Source: Bacillus sp. es.036 (GTDB taxonomy: Bacteria > Bacillota > Bacilli > Bacillales > Guptibacillaceae). From it: 64,000 nucleotides of DNA. A program made the translations under genes and the position numbers. Below are positions 44,438-54,504 of this stretch, in pieces. The stretch's first letter is position 1. Each line of letters starts with the position of its first letter. The notes under the pieces are model-generated. The model was not told where the DNA came from. It ran no database searches and saw only the letters and a program-made list of their open reading frames with translations. The DNA lies in the NCBI RefSeq assembly GCF_002563635.1, contig NZ_PDIZ01000001.1, forward strand, positions 2,480,001 to 2,544,000, read 5' to 3'.

Positions 44438-47400
44438 TTAATTCTCGTTAATAATACTGGCTTTATTTAGCTGATAGATCGCTAAAGATTTCACGGTTAC
44501 TTCACCATCGATTGCGTACAGCTCTAGCTGATCACTCGTTAGATTTGGAAAGATTTGATCTGAGAACACAACCTGACCATCATTCGCGAAAACTTCAATA
44601 GAAGATCGATCAACAAGTAAGTGGAGTTTTACTGAATCATTCGAAGGCATCATAACTGCTTCATGCTTCGCACCAAAAGACTGGCTAAAACTCGTATCAC
44701 CAGACTTAGAACGATCTAACGATAACGTAGCATTTGTCATGTTGTAACTGACTTCTGTGAATTCGTCATGACCTACCCGAACTTTAAAACCAAATTCTTT
44801 CGCTGTTGATTGATCTGTTTGAAATTCAGCAACAATTTCTAACGTATCACCTTTTATATCCGATAATAGATTCTCGCCAGCTACCACAACTTCATTCGTC
44901 CAATTACGTTCTTCCCCTCTCAAACTTCGAAGCTCACTGACAGGAGTTTGAACGAGGCGAACACCTAAATTCGAAATACTTTTCAAATTTAATTCCTTTG
45001 GGATTGTCATTTTGCTTCGCCAAATAGAAGTTGGAATCGCTTGACCATACTCCCAATTATTCATCCATCCCATCGCAATTCGACGTCCATCAGGTACATG
45101 ATTAAAAGTTAGCGGAGCATAATAGTCAGCCCCATGATCGGCATATAGTACGGTACTCGCTAGATTGTCATTACGAAAGGTCGTTCCATCAAAATCACCA
45201 ATAAAATATTGCACACCTGATCCACCAGCAGGAGAACCTTTACTAAGACTTACCTGCATCACCCATTTGGTGTTGTTTGGATCACCATCCACTGGCAATG
45301 GGAAAAGATCTGGCACTTCCCAAACCCCTTCATGGTATCCTTGATTTTCACCAAAGTCGCTCGCAAATGTCCAATCTTTCATGTCCTCCGAATGGTAGAT
45401 TCGAACAAATTGCTTTTGAAATTTATCTTCCACTGCAAGCAGCATCACCCATTGATTGGATTCTTCATGCCAGAATATTTTCGGATCTCTAAATACTGAA
45501 AATTGGTCGATGTTTGTTAAAACAGGGTTTCCGGCATACTTCTGCCATGTTCGACCGTTATCATTGCTGTAAGCGAGACTTTGACTTTGATTTCCGCCTT
45601 TTTCATGCGTAAACATCGCCACCATGGCTTCTTCCCCAAACCCGGCCGTATTGTCTTCATCCACAACAACGCTACCTGACCATATAAATCCGTTCTCATC
45701 TTCTTCTAGCGCAGTCGGTAGACGTTTCCAGTTTACCAAATCCTTACTAACCGCATGCCCCCAATTCATTGGTCCCCATGTGACGCCAGTTGGATTATAC
45801 TGATAAAACACATGGTATTCTCCGTTATGATAAACAAGCCCATTAGGGTCATTCATCCAATTTTTCTCGGGAGTATAATGAAACTGTGAACGGTACTTTT
45901 CGTACCGCTCACTTGTTAAAAGATCCTCTTCTGTATTGAATACATGAAAGTCATCAACATTGATATGGCCCCATCCGCCGGTAGCCTTGTCCACCACCTT
46001 GATGAATACCTCTTCACCTATATAAGAAGAAGCGTCCCAGTAAACCCGCTTATACTGTTCACTCTCTGTACCGGTCGATTTAAAGAGCTCCTTCCCATCA
46101 GCTGCATTTACGAGAGAAACATATAAGTGATCACTACTTTTCCCTCCTCCAATCAAGAAGTCAATCCACCCACTTCCATAGAGTGTAAAGGGCTCTGATT
46201 GCATTTCACCTATTTGAGCGTCTCCACCATCTTTGAAGTTCCACAGGTGATAGGCGTCTTGATGATTGAAGCAACATTCCCACTCCCACTCTTCATCCTG
46301 TGTGACATCTTGGTCACTAAAGGCCTCCCCGGTAACCGTCCACCCGCTCAAGTCTCCCTTCTCAAAATTGGAGTTCGCTATCGTTACGTTATTCGGAGGC
46401 TTCACAGGAGCATTCACATCATCAATACTAATGTGCCCCCAAGAACCTTTGGAACGATCAACAACCTTTAGATAAACTTGCTCTCCGATGTAATGAGAAG
46501 CATCCCACTTAACTCGGGTATAGCCTTCCTGGTTCCCCCCACTTACTTTCATTAGCTCTTTCCCATCTGAACTTCTTACTAGTGCAACGTAAAGGTTATA
46601 AATATCGTTCCCTCCAGAAACGAGGAAATCGATTTGTCCATTTCCTCCAAGCGTGAATTTTTGAGAACGTATCGAACCAGTCTCTGCATCATCACCGTTA
46701 TGAACACCATAAAGATGGTAGCGACCATTTTGATTAAATGGACCTCCCCAACCCCAATCATCAGCAGACGTTACATCAAGATCGCTAAAGGAATCGCCTT
46801 CCATAACGGTCCAACCCGTTAAGTTACCTTCTTCAAAATCATGATTCACTAACTCATCATGAGCGGGCTCGTCAACGACGGCAATCGCACTCGTTGCCGT
46901 ATGACCTCCGTCTCTTGTTTCAGCTTTAATCGTAGTAGCACCTTCTGAATGAGCCGTAACTTTTCCATTCACAACAGTCGCAACGCTTGGATTACTTGAA
47001 GTCCATATCACCTCTTTATTCGTTGCTTGAGCTGGCGCCACTTCAGGTGTTAGCCGTTCTGTATCTCCAGCAATTAATTCTAGCGTATCTGGATTGAGTG
47101 ATACCCCAGTAGCGTTCACCTTTTCATACGCAGAGTTCATCTCCCAAACCTGTAATGATTTTACAGTGACGGATTCACTTTGCTCATTCGCCCAGAGCTG
47201 CACACCTTTCGCATCGTCTCTTGTCGGGTAGGCTCTTGTGGTTAACCCTTTTTGTTCATTTAAATAGGCATTGATTTCAGAACGATCCACGTACACATGG
47301 AGATTGATCGTCTCTGAATCAGTATCTACCTCTCCACCTTGGTACCATTTTTCCACATCTGGATCGAGACTTGATTTCGTTCGGTTCACCCAAAATTCCT

Positions 47401-50400
47401 TGCTACTTTCTTTGTAATACACAATTGTTTCTTCTTCCCCATTCGGTGAACGTCTTAAGCTAATTCCCGCTTCATTAGCGGATCCAATGTCTAGTTCTAA
47501 CTGGATTTCAAGCATGTCTCCTTCTATGTTAGATAGAAGTTGATTCGCTTCTTCCATGGACGTGTCCGATGTCAGATTAATAAGCTCTTCGCCTCGTAAT
47601 TCGTCCAACTCTCGGATCGGCTTCATCCCTAACTTACCATCACCTCGATAAAAAACCTCTGTTGGTAAACCATAATTGTGAGCATATCCAGCATCATAAT
47701 CGTCGTTTGCCGGACGCCTCCCCTGCGTAATACTATGAATAACGGTTCTTCCATCAGGCGTTACCATTCCAGCTGGTCCAGTAAAATGGTCTCCTACATC
47801 GAGTAATTGAGGCGCGTCATTATCTGGGGTAAACTTAGCTGTCTCAGGATTCCATGTCCCAATCCAATAGTACGTATACCTCGACTGATACTCTTCTCTT
47901 TCCATTTTGGCAGGGTTTATCAAGAAGATATGTTTTCCGCTATCTCCTAATGGCAGCAAAATCGGTAGCTCCCAAACGCGTCCAGTTTCTGGATAGGTTC
48001 CATAATCTCCAACAAATAAGTCTCCTTCGAAGGTCCAATCTTCAAAACTAGCATCCTTTGAAGAATACACCAGAGCGGTACCTCCAACGGCTGTTCCATC
48101 AGATCCTTCTTTACCAGAAGTAACTAGCATGTACCAGGTATCACCATCTTTAAAGACGTAAGGATCTCGAAATTCACCCATGATCCCCTGTCCTTCTTCT
48201 TGATCTAGAATCACTTCTGAATTCTTTTCCCAACGGTTAAGATCGTTATCCCCATCCTGCAAAAAAGTACTTCTTGCTAAATTAATGCGCTGATTAGGCT
48301 GATCACGATCATCACCCGCTGTGTAAAAGATGACAGGCACACCGTTATCATCGACAACAGTACCACCCGCCCACGCCCCCTCGGGATCAACATCATATCG
48401 CCCAGGGATAACGGCATCGTCAACATCTCTCCAATGAACCATGTCATCACTTACAATATGCCCCCATCGGATATGATTCCAGTATGGTCCTCTAGGATTA
48501 CTCTGATAGAACACATGATATTGACCATTAAAATATATGGGACCACCTGGTTCATTTCCCCAATGATTTGGAGGAGACATGTGAAACTGGGGGCGATGTT
48601 GATCGTTAGCTAAAAGACTTCGATCGGTTTTTACATCAGCGGTTGGTAAATTACCATTTAAAGCGCTTACAAAATACTCGTAGGAATCTTTTACATTCCC
48701 AGCACTCAAGGCCTGATTGTAAATTTTCACTTCATCCATAAGCCCACTAAACATATTTAAATCAAAGCCATATAACCACATACCATCATTGTTTTTCCCA
48801 ATCAACAAATCTCTTACACTCGGTTTAATCGCAGATCCAGCATCAAATTTTCGTGATGTTACCTTTTCACCATTCTGGTATAGAATAGCTTCTCCAGTTG
48901 TGCTATCGTACGTTGCGACGACGTAAGACCACTCATTTAAAGGGAGTAGTGTATCTGACATCACTTCATGCCAATCGTCTCCAGTACCAAACTGTAACCC
49001 CCACGTGCCATGTCGAAAATTCCCTAGTATGAATCCTTCTTTCTTTTCCCGGTTATGCTGATTCACGATTGCAGATAACCGACCTTCGTCTCCATGTTCA
49101 AAATTTCTTGGAGCTACCCAGGCTTCAACCGTTAGCGCTTCTTTAGGCGCTGGTAGTTTCGTAGGGCTATGCGTAATCCAGGTAGAGTACCCATCAAATA
49201 ATAAAGCACCGTTTGAAATGCCGTCTTTCCACAGTGGATCCTTGGCCTCCTGAAAGGCTCCCTTACTAAGATGGTAATCAATTAAGTTGGTTTCACCTGT
49301 GACTTGCTCTACAGTATCCTGACCAGTACCTTCATCTAAACTCCAGTGAGCCATTAACCCATCAGTGAAAGGTGAACTGGTTGTTCGAAAGTCATCAACA
49401 TTGATATGTCCAAACGCCCCTTTAGCATTATCGACGATTTTAATAACCACTTCTTCACCAATGTATTCTGAAACATCCCAATAAACGCGCTGGTACTTTT
49501 CCGTATCTCGTCCGGTTTCTTTTCGCAACTCTTTTCCATCAGACGTTCTTACGAGAGCAGCATATAGATTCTCCTCGTCATTCCCTCCTCCAATAAGAAA
49601 ATCGATTCCGCCATTTTGATCGATCGTAAATGGCTCTGAGTGCAGCTCACCTACTTGATCGTCTCCACCATCGTTAAAATTCCATAAATGGTAGCGCCCC
49701 TCATGCAAAAATTCATCGCCTTCACTCCACTCTTCTTCATGAACAAGGCTCTCCGGACCAAACGCATCTCCGCTTACAATCTCCCATCCCCTTATTTCGT
49801 AAGGAGTTAGTGCCGTATATTCGAAATCATGATTATAAATAGAAGGCTCCACATGGTCATGTAAAGAAGGGGTCGCAGGAACATTCACATCATCAAGATT
49901 GATATGCCCCGTTGTCGTTGAATCAACAACTTTAATCCTAACGACTGTACCTATATGAGCAGAGGCATCCCAACTCTTCTTGGAATATGTATCTGTCCCA
50001 GTCCCTGTTTCCTTCATTAATTCTACTCCGTCTGATTCTCTAACGAGAGAGATCGATAAGTGATCCGCATCTGAATCTCCCCCTGTAAGAAAATGAATCT
50101 GACCATCTCCCCCAAGAGTAAAGGTTTCAGACTGCATGACCCCAACTTTTGAATCGTCCCCTTGCCCTCCCCATATATGCCAGAAGTTCTTTTGATTAAA
50201 GGTTTGTTTATCCCAATAGTGAGATTCATCTGTTACATCTTTCTCATTGAACGTGTTACCACTTACAATTTTCCAACCAGACAAATCCCCTGTTTCGAAA
50301 CTTGGGTTTGCAATGGTCGTTTGGGCATGAACAGGGTTCGAAATACTCATTTGCAACATGCTACTTATGACTAATAAGAAAGTCAGAGAAACCAATTTCA

Positions 50401-50419
50401 ACCTACAGCGATTGAGCAT
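44438..50419 (-). CDS. Giant secreted two-headed GH32 fructanase with LamG, BIG2 and four sugar-binding-like modules
   Basis: 1993 residues. Order: signal peptide 1-33; modules A (35-181) and B (192-346); LamG 353-575; GH32-1 about 608-940 with its beta-sandwich to 1095; BIG2 1102-1184; modules C (1190-1338) and D (1346-1493); GH32-2 about 1512-1805 with sandwich to the end. Modules A-D are about 150-residue repeats of one family (N.DFE.G.L.GW ... Y..V.WDAS.YIGE ... GHIN.DD); they resemble CBM38 inulin-binding modules, an inference. GH32-2 has the canonical triad: D1524 in WMNDPNG, D1645 in FRDPK, E1701 in WEVPD. GH32-1 has HWGNEPGG, so Glu623 replaces the nucleophile; D752 (FRDP) and E817 (WELP) remain. 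There is no sortase or SLH anchor, so it is probably released. Last gene of the transporter operon; the ribosome site (AAGGGAG) is rather far, 12 nt, from ATG. Confidence 0.9.
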   Translation of the reverse strand: MLNRCRLKLVSLTFLLVISSMLQMSISNPVHAQTTIANPSFETGDLSGWKIVSGNTFNEKDVTDESHYWDKQTFNQKNFWHIWGGQGDDSKVGVMQSETFTLGGDGQIHFLTGGDSDADHLSISLVRESDGVELMKETGTGTDTYSKKSWDASAHIGTVVRIKVVDSTTTGHINLDDVNVPATPSLHDHVEPSIYNHDFEYTALTPYEIRGWEIVSGDAFGPESLVHEEEWSEGDEFLHEGRYHLWNFNDGGDDQVGELHSEPFTIDQNGGIDFLIGGGNDEENLYAALVRTSDGKELRKETGRDTEKYQRVYWDVSEYIGEEVVIKIVDNAKGAFGHINVDDFRTTSSPFTDGLMAHWSLDEGTGQDTVEQVTGETNLIDYHLSKGAFQEAKDPLWKDGISNGALLFDGYSTWITHSPTKLPAPKEALTVEAWVAPRNFEHGDEGRLSAIVNQHNREKKEGFILGNFRHGTWGLQFGTGDDWHEVMSDTLLPLNEWSYVVATYDSTTGEAILYQNGEKVTSRKFDAGSAIKPSVRDLLIGKNNDGMWLYGFDLNMFSGLMDEVKIYNQALSAGNVKDSYEYFVSALNGNLPTADVKTDRSLLANDQHRPQFHMSPPNHWGNEPGGPIYFNGQYHVFYQSNPRGPYWNHIRWGHIVSDDMVHWRDVDDAVIPGRYDVDPEGAWAGGTVVDDNGVPVIFYTAGDDRDQPNQRINLARSTFLQDGDNDLNRWEKNSEVILDQEEGQGIMGEFRDPYVFKDGDTWYMLVTSGKEGSDGTAVGGTALVYSSKDASFEDWTFEGDLFVGDYGTYPETGRVWELPILLPLGDSGKHIFLINPAKMEREEYQSRYTYYWIGTWNPETAKFTPDNDAPQLLDVGDHFTGPAGMVTPDGRTVIHSITQGRRPANDDYDAGYAHNYGLPTEVFYRGDGKLGMKPIRELDELRGEELINLTSDTSMEEANQLLSNIEGDMLEIQLELDIGSANEAGISLRRSPNGEEETIVYYKESSKEFWVNRTKSSLDPDVEKWYQGGEVDTDSETINLHVYVDRSEINAYLNEQKGLTTRAYPTRDDAKGVQLWANEQSESVTVKSLQVWEMNSAYEKVNATGVSLNPDTLELIAGDTERLTPEVAPAQATNKEVIWTSSNPSVATVVNGKVTAHSEGATTIKAETRDGGHTATSAIAVVDEPAHDELVNHDFEEGNLTGWTVMEGDSFSDLDVTSADDWGWGGPFNQNGRYHLYGVHNGDDAETGSIRSQKFTLGGNGQIDFLVSGGNDIYNLYVALVRSSDGKELMKVSGGNQEGYTRVKWDASHYIGEQVYLKVVDRSKGSWGHISIDDVNAPVKPPNNVTIANSNFEKGDLSGWTVTGEAFSDQDVTQDEEWEWECCFNHQDAYHLWNFKDGGDAQIGEMQSEPFTLYGSGWIDFLIGGGKSSDHLYVSLVNAADGKELFKSTGTESEQYKRVYWDASSYIGEEVFIKVVDKATGGWGHINVDDFHVFNTEEDLLTSERYEKYRSQFHYTPEKNWMNDPNGLVYHNGEYHVFYQYNPTGVTWGPMNWGHAVSKDLVNWKRLPTALEEDENGFIWSGSVVVDEDNTAGFGEEAMVAMFTHEKGGNQSQSLAYSNDNGRTWQKYAGNPVLTNIDQFSVFRDPKIFWHEESNQWVMLLAVEDKFQKQFVRIYHSEDMKDWTFASDFGENQGYHEGVWEVPDLFPLPVDGDPNNTKWVMQVSLSKGSPAGGSGVQYFIGDFDGTTFRNDNLASTVLYADHGADYYAPLTFNHVPDGRRIAMGWMNNWEYGQAIPTSIWRSKMTIPKELNLKSISNLGVRLVQTPVSELRSLRGEERNWTNEVVVAGENLLSDIKGDTLEIVAEFQTDQSTAKEFGFKVRVGHDEFTEVSYNMTNATLSLDRSKSGDTSFSQSFGAKHEAVMMPSNDSVKLHLLVDRSSIEVFANDGQVVFSDQIFPNLTSDQLELYAIDGEVTVKSLAIYQLNKASIINEN

Positions 50420-50473
50420 GAGTTTATAAAGCTCCCTTCAAAATAAGTGACTTATCCATTCGGGCAACTTGGG

Positions 50474-50501
50474 TTATTAGTTATTAGTTATTAGTTATTA
50501 G
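50474..50501. repeat. Four tandem copies of a 7-bp repeat (TTATTAG)
   Basis: TTATTAG x 4 in the 97-bp gap between the LamG-GH32 gene stop and the giant GH32 gene start, 55-80 nt upstream of the latter. It could vary in copy number by slippage and change spacing or translation of the giant gene. Confidence 0.85.
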
Positions 50502-50516
50502 CACGAGCACAGAACA

Positions 50517-52736
50517 TTAAAACCCAGGCTTCATCTCCCAAACTTCCATCGACTTCACTGTTACCGAATCATTCGCCCATATTTCTAATCCTAATGCTTC
50601 GATATCAGGGTATACTCTCGTCGTTATACTTTTTAATTCATTGGCATAGCACTCGACGATCGAACAATCAACATAAATATGAAGTTTTAACTGCTCTCCA
50701 TTTAGAAGAAGCTTTCCACTTTGAGAGCGGGACTCGTTTGAGTCCTCTGTTTTCTTTTTAACATTTAACGTCTCTTCTGAACTGTTATAATAAAGGACCG
50801 TTTCGACATTCCCACCATCAGACTTTAAAACCTTTACACCATATTCACTCGCAACGTCACCTTGAAATTCAACATAGATTTCAAGCATATTTCCTTTCAC
50901 ATGAGCTAAGATGTCATTAGTTTCTTTAACGGATTGATCTTTTAACGAAACGAGTTTTTTCTTGCGTAACTTTATTAATTCTTCGATCGGCTTAACACCT
51001 AATCTTCCATCGTCTCGTAACCACAGTTGTACAGGAAGTCCCCCATTATGTGCCCATCCTGCTTCATATTCATCTTTAAGCGAACGCCTTCCTTGAGCGA
51101 TCGTAAACAAAAGCAAGCGCCCCGTTTTAGGATCAACCATGGCACTTGGTCCTGTAAAATGAAAATCTCCTACATCAATAAGCTGCGGTTCTTTCTGATC
51201 TGGTATAAAGCGATAACGCTGTTTATCCCATGTCCCAATCCAATAGAACACTTCTACATCGGCATTTCTTCCAACAGGACTAATGATAAATAGATGCTTT
51301 CCCTTTCCAAGCGGAAGTAAAATCGGCAGTTCCCACACTTCACCTAAGAAAGGATACTCCTGATCTTTATCATCGTAAAGAAGACCTTTGCATTCCCAAT
51401 CCACTAAATTATCAGAAGTGAAAAGAATCGCAGCTCCACTCACGCCTTCTATTCCAGTGCCGACGATTTGGTACCAGATCTCTCCTTCTTTCCATACAAA
51501 AGGGTCTCGAAATCCGTCATGATGCAGACCCATATGATTAGGCTGAATCGTTACGGGTACGGGATGTTTTCTCCATTTCTTTAAACCGATATCATGATTT
51601 TCCTTATACGTACTTCTCGCTAATCCTGTCATCTGATTTGGCTTCTTTGATGAATGGCCTGCTGTAAAAAACAAAACGGGTAATCCATCTTCATCATAAG
51701 CGGCATTTCCTGACCAAATGCCGTCTGGAGCTAAATCATCTGCTTCAGTTTCAATGGCAATAGGTAAGTCGCGCCAATGCACCAGATCATCACTAACCCA
51801 GTGTCCCCACTGAATATTGCCCCAATAAGGACCCTGTGGGTTATGCTGATAAAACAAATGGTATTTCCCTTTGAAATAAAGAGGCGCATGCGGCTCATTC
51901 ATCCAATGACCAGGTGGTGTTAAATGAAATTTTGGGCGGTGCGGGTCACGATCATAAACGCTTCTGTCGATCGCAATGTCTCGATAAGGTAAGGGCGGAA
52001 TCTCTCCTTTATAAGGTAAAAGGTGATCTTTAAAACTCTTTGTTATTTCTCCTTCACTTAGGGATCGGTTATAGATTTTAATATCATCTAGTAAACCACT
52101 AAACATGTTTAACGAAAACACGTTTTCAATCGTCAGCCCATCATTACTTTTACCGATCAAAAGCGCCTCATGACTAGCAGCCATCGACACATTTTTACCG
52201 ATTGTTTTCTCGGAAACCTTTTCACCATTTAAATACAATGTGATTTGTCCTTCTTGACCGTTAAAACTTGCCGCTAAATGCGACCACTTTAACTTCGGTA
52301 TCGGAGAATTCTCAGCCCACACTTCGACCCAGCCACCATCTATACCAATCTGAAATCCCCATTTCCCATGCCTATGAACACCTAAAATAAATCCTTCATT
52401 TAATCCTCGATTATGTTGATTCACAATACCCGTCAGTCGCTCATCCTCAATTCCACCAAATGAACGTGGAGCTAACCAAGTCTCAATGGTAAACGCTTGA
52501 TCGATTGAACGAATGCCTTCTTTTCGTTCAATCCAAGTTGAATAACCATCAAATACAAGAGCATGTCCATTTAATCCGCTACGCCACTGTGGTTCATCTG
52601 CAGGTAAAGTGGACCGCCGCTCATTAAATACATAGTGAATGACATCTTGATTAGAACCGTCATGGACAATACTTCCACTCCCTTCTGAAAATGCCCAATG
52701 CGCTACCAATGATTTTTTTAACTTACTATTCGCCAT
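50517..52736 (-). CDS. Cytoplasmic LamG-GH32 protein with NEPH in place of NDPN
   Basis: 739 residues, no signal peptide. N-terminal LamG/concanavalin-like domain (about 8-235; LVFDGYSTWIERKEGI, IVNQHNRGLNEGFILG, LYLNGEKV), then a GH32 propeller (about 265-600) and beta-sandwich. The nucleophile motif is WMNEPHAP (Glu at about 281) instead of WMNDPNG; FRDP (about 410) and WELP (about 469) are present. Its LamG-GH32 part is a paralogue of residues 353-1095 of the giant protein. Cytoplasmic location implies action on imported oligosaccharides. A TTG at 52739 precedes the preferred ATG 52736, with GGGAGTG 8 nt upstream. Fourth gene of the transporter operon. Confidence 0.85.
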   Translation of the reverse strand: MANSKLKKSLVAHWAFSEGSGSIVHDGSNQDVIHYVFNERRSTLPADEPQWRSGLNGHALVFDGYSTWIERKEGIRSIDQAFTIETWLAPRSFGGIEDERLTGIVNQHNRGLNEGFILGVHRHGKWGFQIGIDGGWVEVWAENSPIPKLKWSHLAASFNGQEGQITLYLNGEKVSEKTIGKNVSMAASHEALLIGKSNDGLTIENVFSLNMFSGLLDDIKIYNRSLSEGEITKSFKDHLLPYKGEIPPLPYRDIAIDRSVYDRDPHRPKFHLTPPGHWMNEPHAPLYFKGKYHLFYQHNPQGPYWGNIQWGHWVSDDLVHWRDLPIAIETEADDLAPDGIWSGNAAYDEDGLPVLFFTAGHSSKKPNQMTGLARSTYKENHDIGLKKWRKHPVPVTIQPNHMGLHHDGFRDPFVWKEGEIWYQIVGTGIEGVSGAAILFTSDNLVDWECKGLLYDDKDQEYPFLGEVWELPILLPLGKGKHLFIISPVGRNADVEVFYWIGTWDKQRYRFIPDQKEPQLIDVGDFHFTGPSAMVDPKTGRLLLFTIAQGRRSLKDEYEAGWAHNGGLPVQLWLRDDGRLGVKPIEELIKLRKKKLVSLKDQSVKETNDILAHVKGNMLEIYVEFQGDVASEYGVKVLKSDGGNVETVLYYNSSEETLNVKKKTEDSNESRSQSGKLLLNGEQLKLHIYVDCSIVECYANELKSITTRVYPDIEALGLEIWANDSVTVKSMEVWEMKPGF

Positions 52737-52756
52737 CAATCACACTCCCAATTTGT

Positions 52757-52792
52757 AAAGAAAGTTAGAACACGAGTGTTCTAACTTTCTTT
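52757..52792 (-). terminator. Intra-operon hairpin between the binding-protein gene and the LamG-GH32 gene
   Basis: A 16-bp perfect stem (52757-52772 with 52777-52792, loop CGAG) just after the stop of the solute-binding protein gene. No long U run follows on the minus strand, so partial termination or 3' end protection is more likely than a full stop. This would give excess binding protein over the downstream enzymes. Confidence 0.65.
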
Positions 52793-52806
52793 CCTGTTCC
52801 TATTTA

Positions 52807-54405
52807 CTATTGATTTTCTTTAAAGCGATCCAAACCTTCCTGGTAGATTTCCATTAAGCGACTTAGACCCATATCTTCAAGTTGCTTCTGGTAGCTATCC
52901 CACTCTTCGTTTACGCCGCCTTCCATTAACCACTGAGCTTTCTTCTGATTCGTAAATTCTTTAATGTCTACTTCTAGACGGTTAATTTCATCTAGTTCAT
53001 CAGGACTAAAGAAAATTTGCGGGTAATTCTCATCTTCAAGATAAGGCGCATAGATCGAATTCAAATCTTCCAAACGCTGTTTTGCACGAGGTTCCATTTC
53101 AACTGTTTCTTCAAAGTCTTCTTTCAAAATCGCAACCGGTCCATTTGGTGCAACTTTTTGTCTTAGTTCACCCATTACGACGTCGTCAGGCTGTTCTTTT
53201 AACACGAGTTTCCCATCTTTTTCTTCAAAAATAGTGCCAATTGGTCCCCAGTTAATTTGAGCTGACATCTTCGTTTCATATAACTGATCAACCCAACGCA
53301 TCGTAATTTCTGGATTTGCATTTGCCGAAGTAATCGCAAACTCTCCACGAGAGTAATCAGAATAATTCGATCGACCGACAACCTGATCTCCATTCGGACC
53401 TTCAAGCGGTGGTAAAAGAACATAATCATCTTTCAATTCTGGGCCAACTACTTCTTCAGATTCCCACCAAATATAAGATCCGTATTTTTCGTTTTTTCCT
53501 TTAGCGAAGTACTGAGAGACATCTTGAGTAAATGATTCCTTATCAATCAAGCCTTCTTCCATCCACTGATGATAATAGTCGATGGCTTCTTTATACTCCG
53601 GCTGAATAGCTGTATAGATCACTTTTCCATCTCTTACAATGCGATGATCGACGTTATCTGGCATATTAAATGCTGCAAACATATCGCCGAAATTTCCAGT
53701 CCAGAAGTTGAACATGAAACTTAACGGAACTTCATCTTGTTTACCATTTCCATTTGGGTCTTTTTCTTTAAAGGCAACAAGAACATCATGATACTCATCA
53801 AGCGTCGAAGGCATTTCCAAGCCTAGCTCATCTAACCAGGTTTTATTAATGGACATAAAGTTTGGTACAGCTCCAAGTCCAGCTTCTTCAGCACGAGGTA
53901 ACGTATAAATATGTCCATCAGGAGCGGTTACCATGCTCTTTAGTTCAGGGCGTTTCTCAAACAATTTTTGAATATTAGGAGCATGCTCTTCAATTAAATC
54001 TTCAAGAGGAATCAGCGTACCGTTTTGTCCATACTTCACAATGTCAAGATCTGTGAATTTAGCCGAATAAAACGCATCGGGCAAGTCACCGCTTGCAAGC
54101 ATCAAGTTTTTCTTTTCTTCATAACCGTCATCTGGAATGTTACTCCATTCAATTTTCACATTCGTCTCATCTTCTAACGTATTGAAAATTTCCATCTCAT
54201 CGTATTTTGGGGCAAGTGGTGCTTTTGGCGATACAAATTCCAGGGTAACTTGTTCGTCAACAATTGGAAGTCCTTCTTTATTAAACTCAGCTGATTCAGC
54301 CTTCCCATCAGAACTACTATCTTTCGAAGAACAAGCACTTAATACAAGAATAAAACAGAGCATTAAACATATGAACGGAAAAGCCCAACTTTTTCGTTTA
54401 CCCAT
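52807..54405 (-). CDS. Extracellular solute-binding lipoprotein of a sugar ABC transporter (LplA-like)
   Basis: 532 residues. Lipoprotein signal with lipobox LSAC at about 22-25 (FICLMLCFILVLSACSS). The mature part is a large bilobed sugar-binding protein: FYSAKFTDLDIVKYGQNG, IYTLPRAEEAGLGAVPNFMSINK, DPNGNGKQDEVPLSF (a calcium-loop-like segment) and WDSYQKQLEDMGL at the C-terminus, as in LplA/YtcQ/YesO-type proteins. The gene lies next to LplB- and LplC-like permeases in a fructan locus, so fructo-oligosaccharide binding is inferred. GGGGGG ribosome site before ATG 54405. Confidence 0.9.
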   Translation of the reverse strand: MGKRKSWAFPFICLMLCFILVLSACSSKDSSSDGKAESAEFNKEGLPIVDEQVTLEFVSPKAPLAPKYDEMEIFNTLEDETNVKIEWSNIPDDGYEEKKNLMLASGDLPDAFYSAKFTDLDIVKYGQNGTLIPLEDLIEEHAPNIQKLFEKRPELKSMVTAPDGHIYTLPRAEEAGLGAVPNFMSINKTWLDELGLEMPSTLDEYHDVLVAFKEKDPNGNGKQDEVPLSFMFNFWTGNFGDMFAAFNMPDNVDHRIVRDGKVIYTAIQPEYKEAIDYYHQWMEEGLIDKESFTQDVSQYFAKGKNEKYGSYIWWESEEVVGPELKDDYVLLPPLEGPNGDQVVGRSNYSDYSRGEFAITSANANPEITMRWVDQLYETKMSAQINWGPIGTIFEEKDGKLVLKEQPDDVVMGELRQKVAPNGPVAILKEDFEETVEMEPRAKQRLEDLNSIYAPYLEDENYPQIFFSPDELDEINRLEVDIKEFTNQKKAQWLMEGGVNEEWDSYQKQLEDMGLSRLMEIYQEGLDRFKENQ

Positions 54406-54504
54406 CTCTAAATTCCCCCCGAATGGTTTTAATTTACGGCAAGCTACTTCGGTAAAGCAATATGACTAGCGATCCACCTCCTATTAATGAAGTAAAACAA
54501 ATGC

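Noticed and set aside
46199-46475. Frames antisense to the giant GH32 gene
   Set aside because: Follow from the composition of the coding strand; no supporting signals.
50474-50501. CRISPR-like array
   Set aside because: The unit is 7 bp with no spacers; it is a simple tandem repeat.
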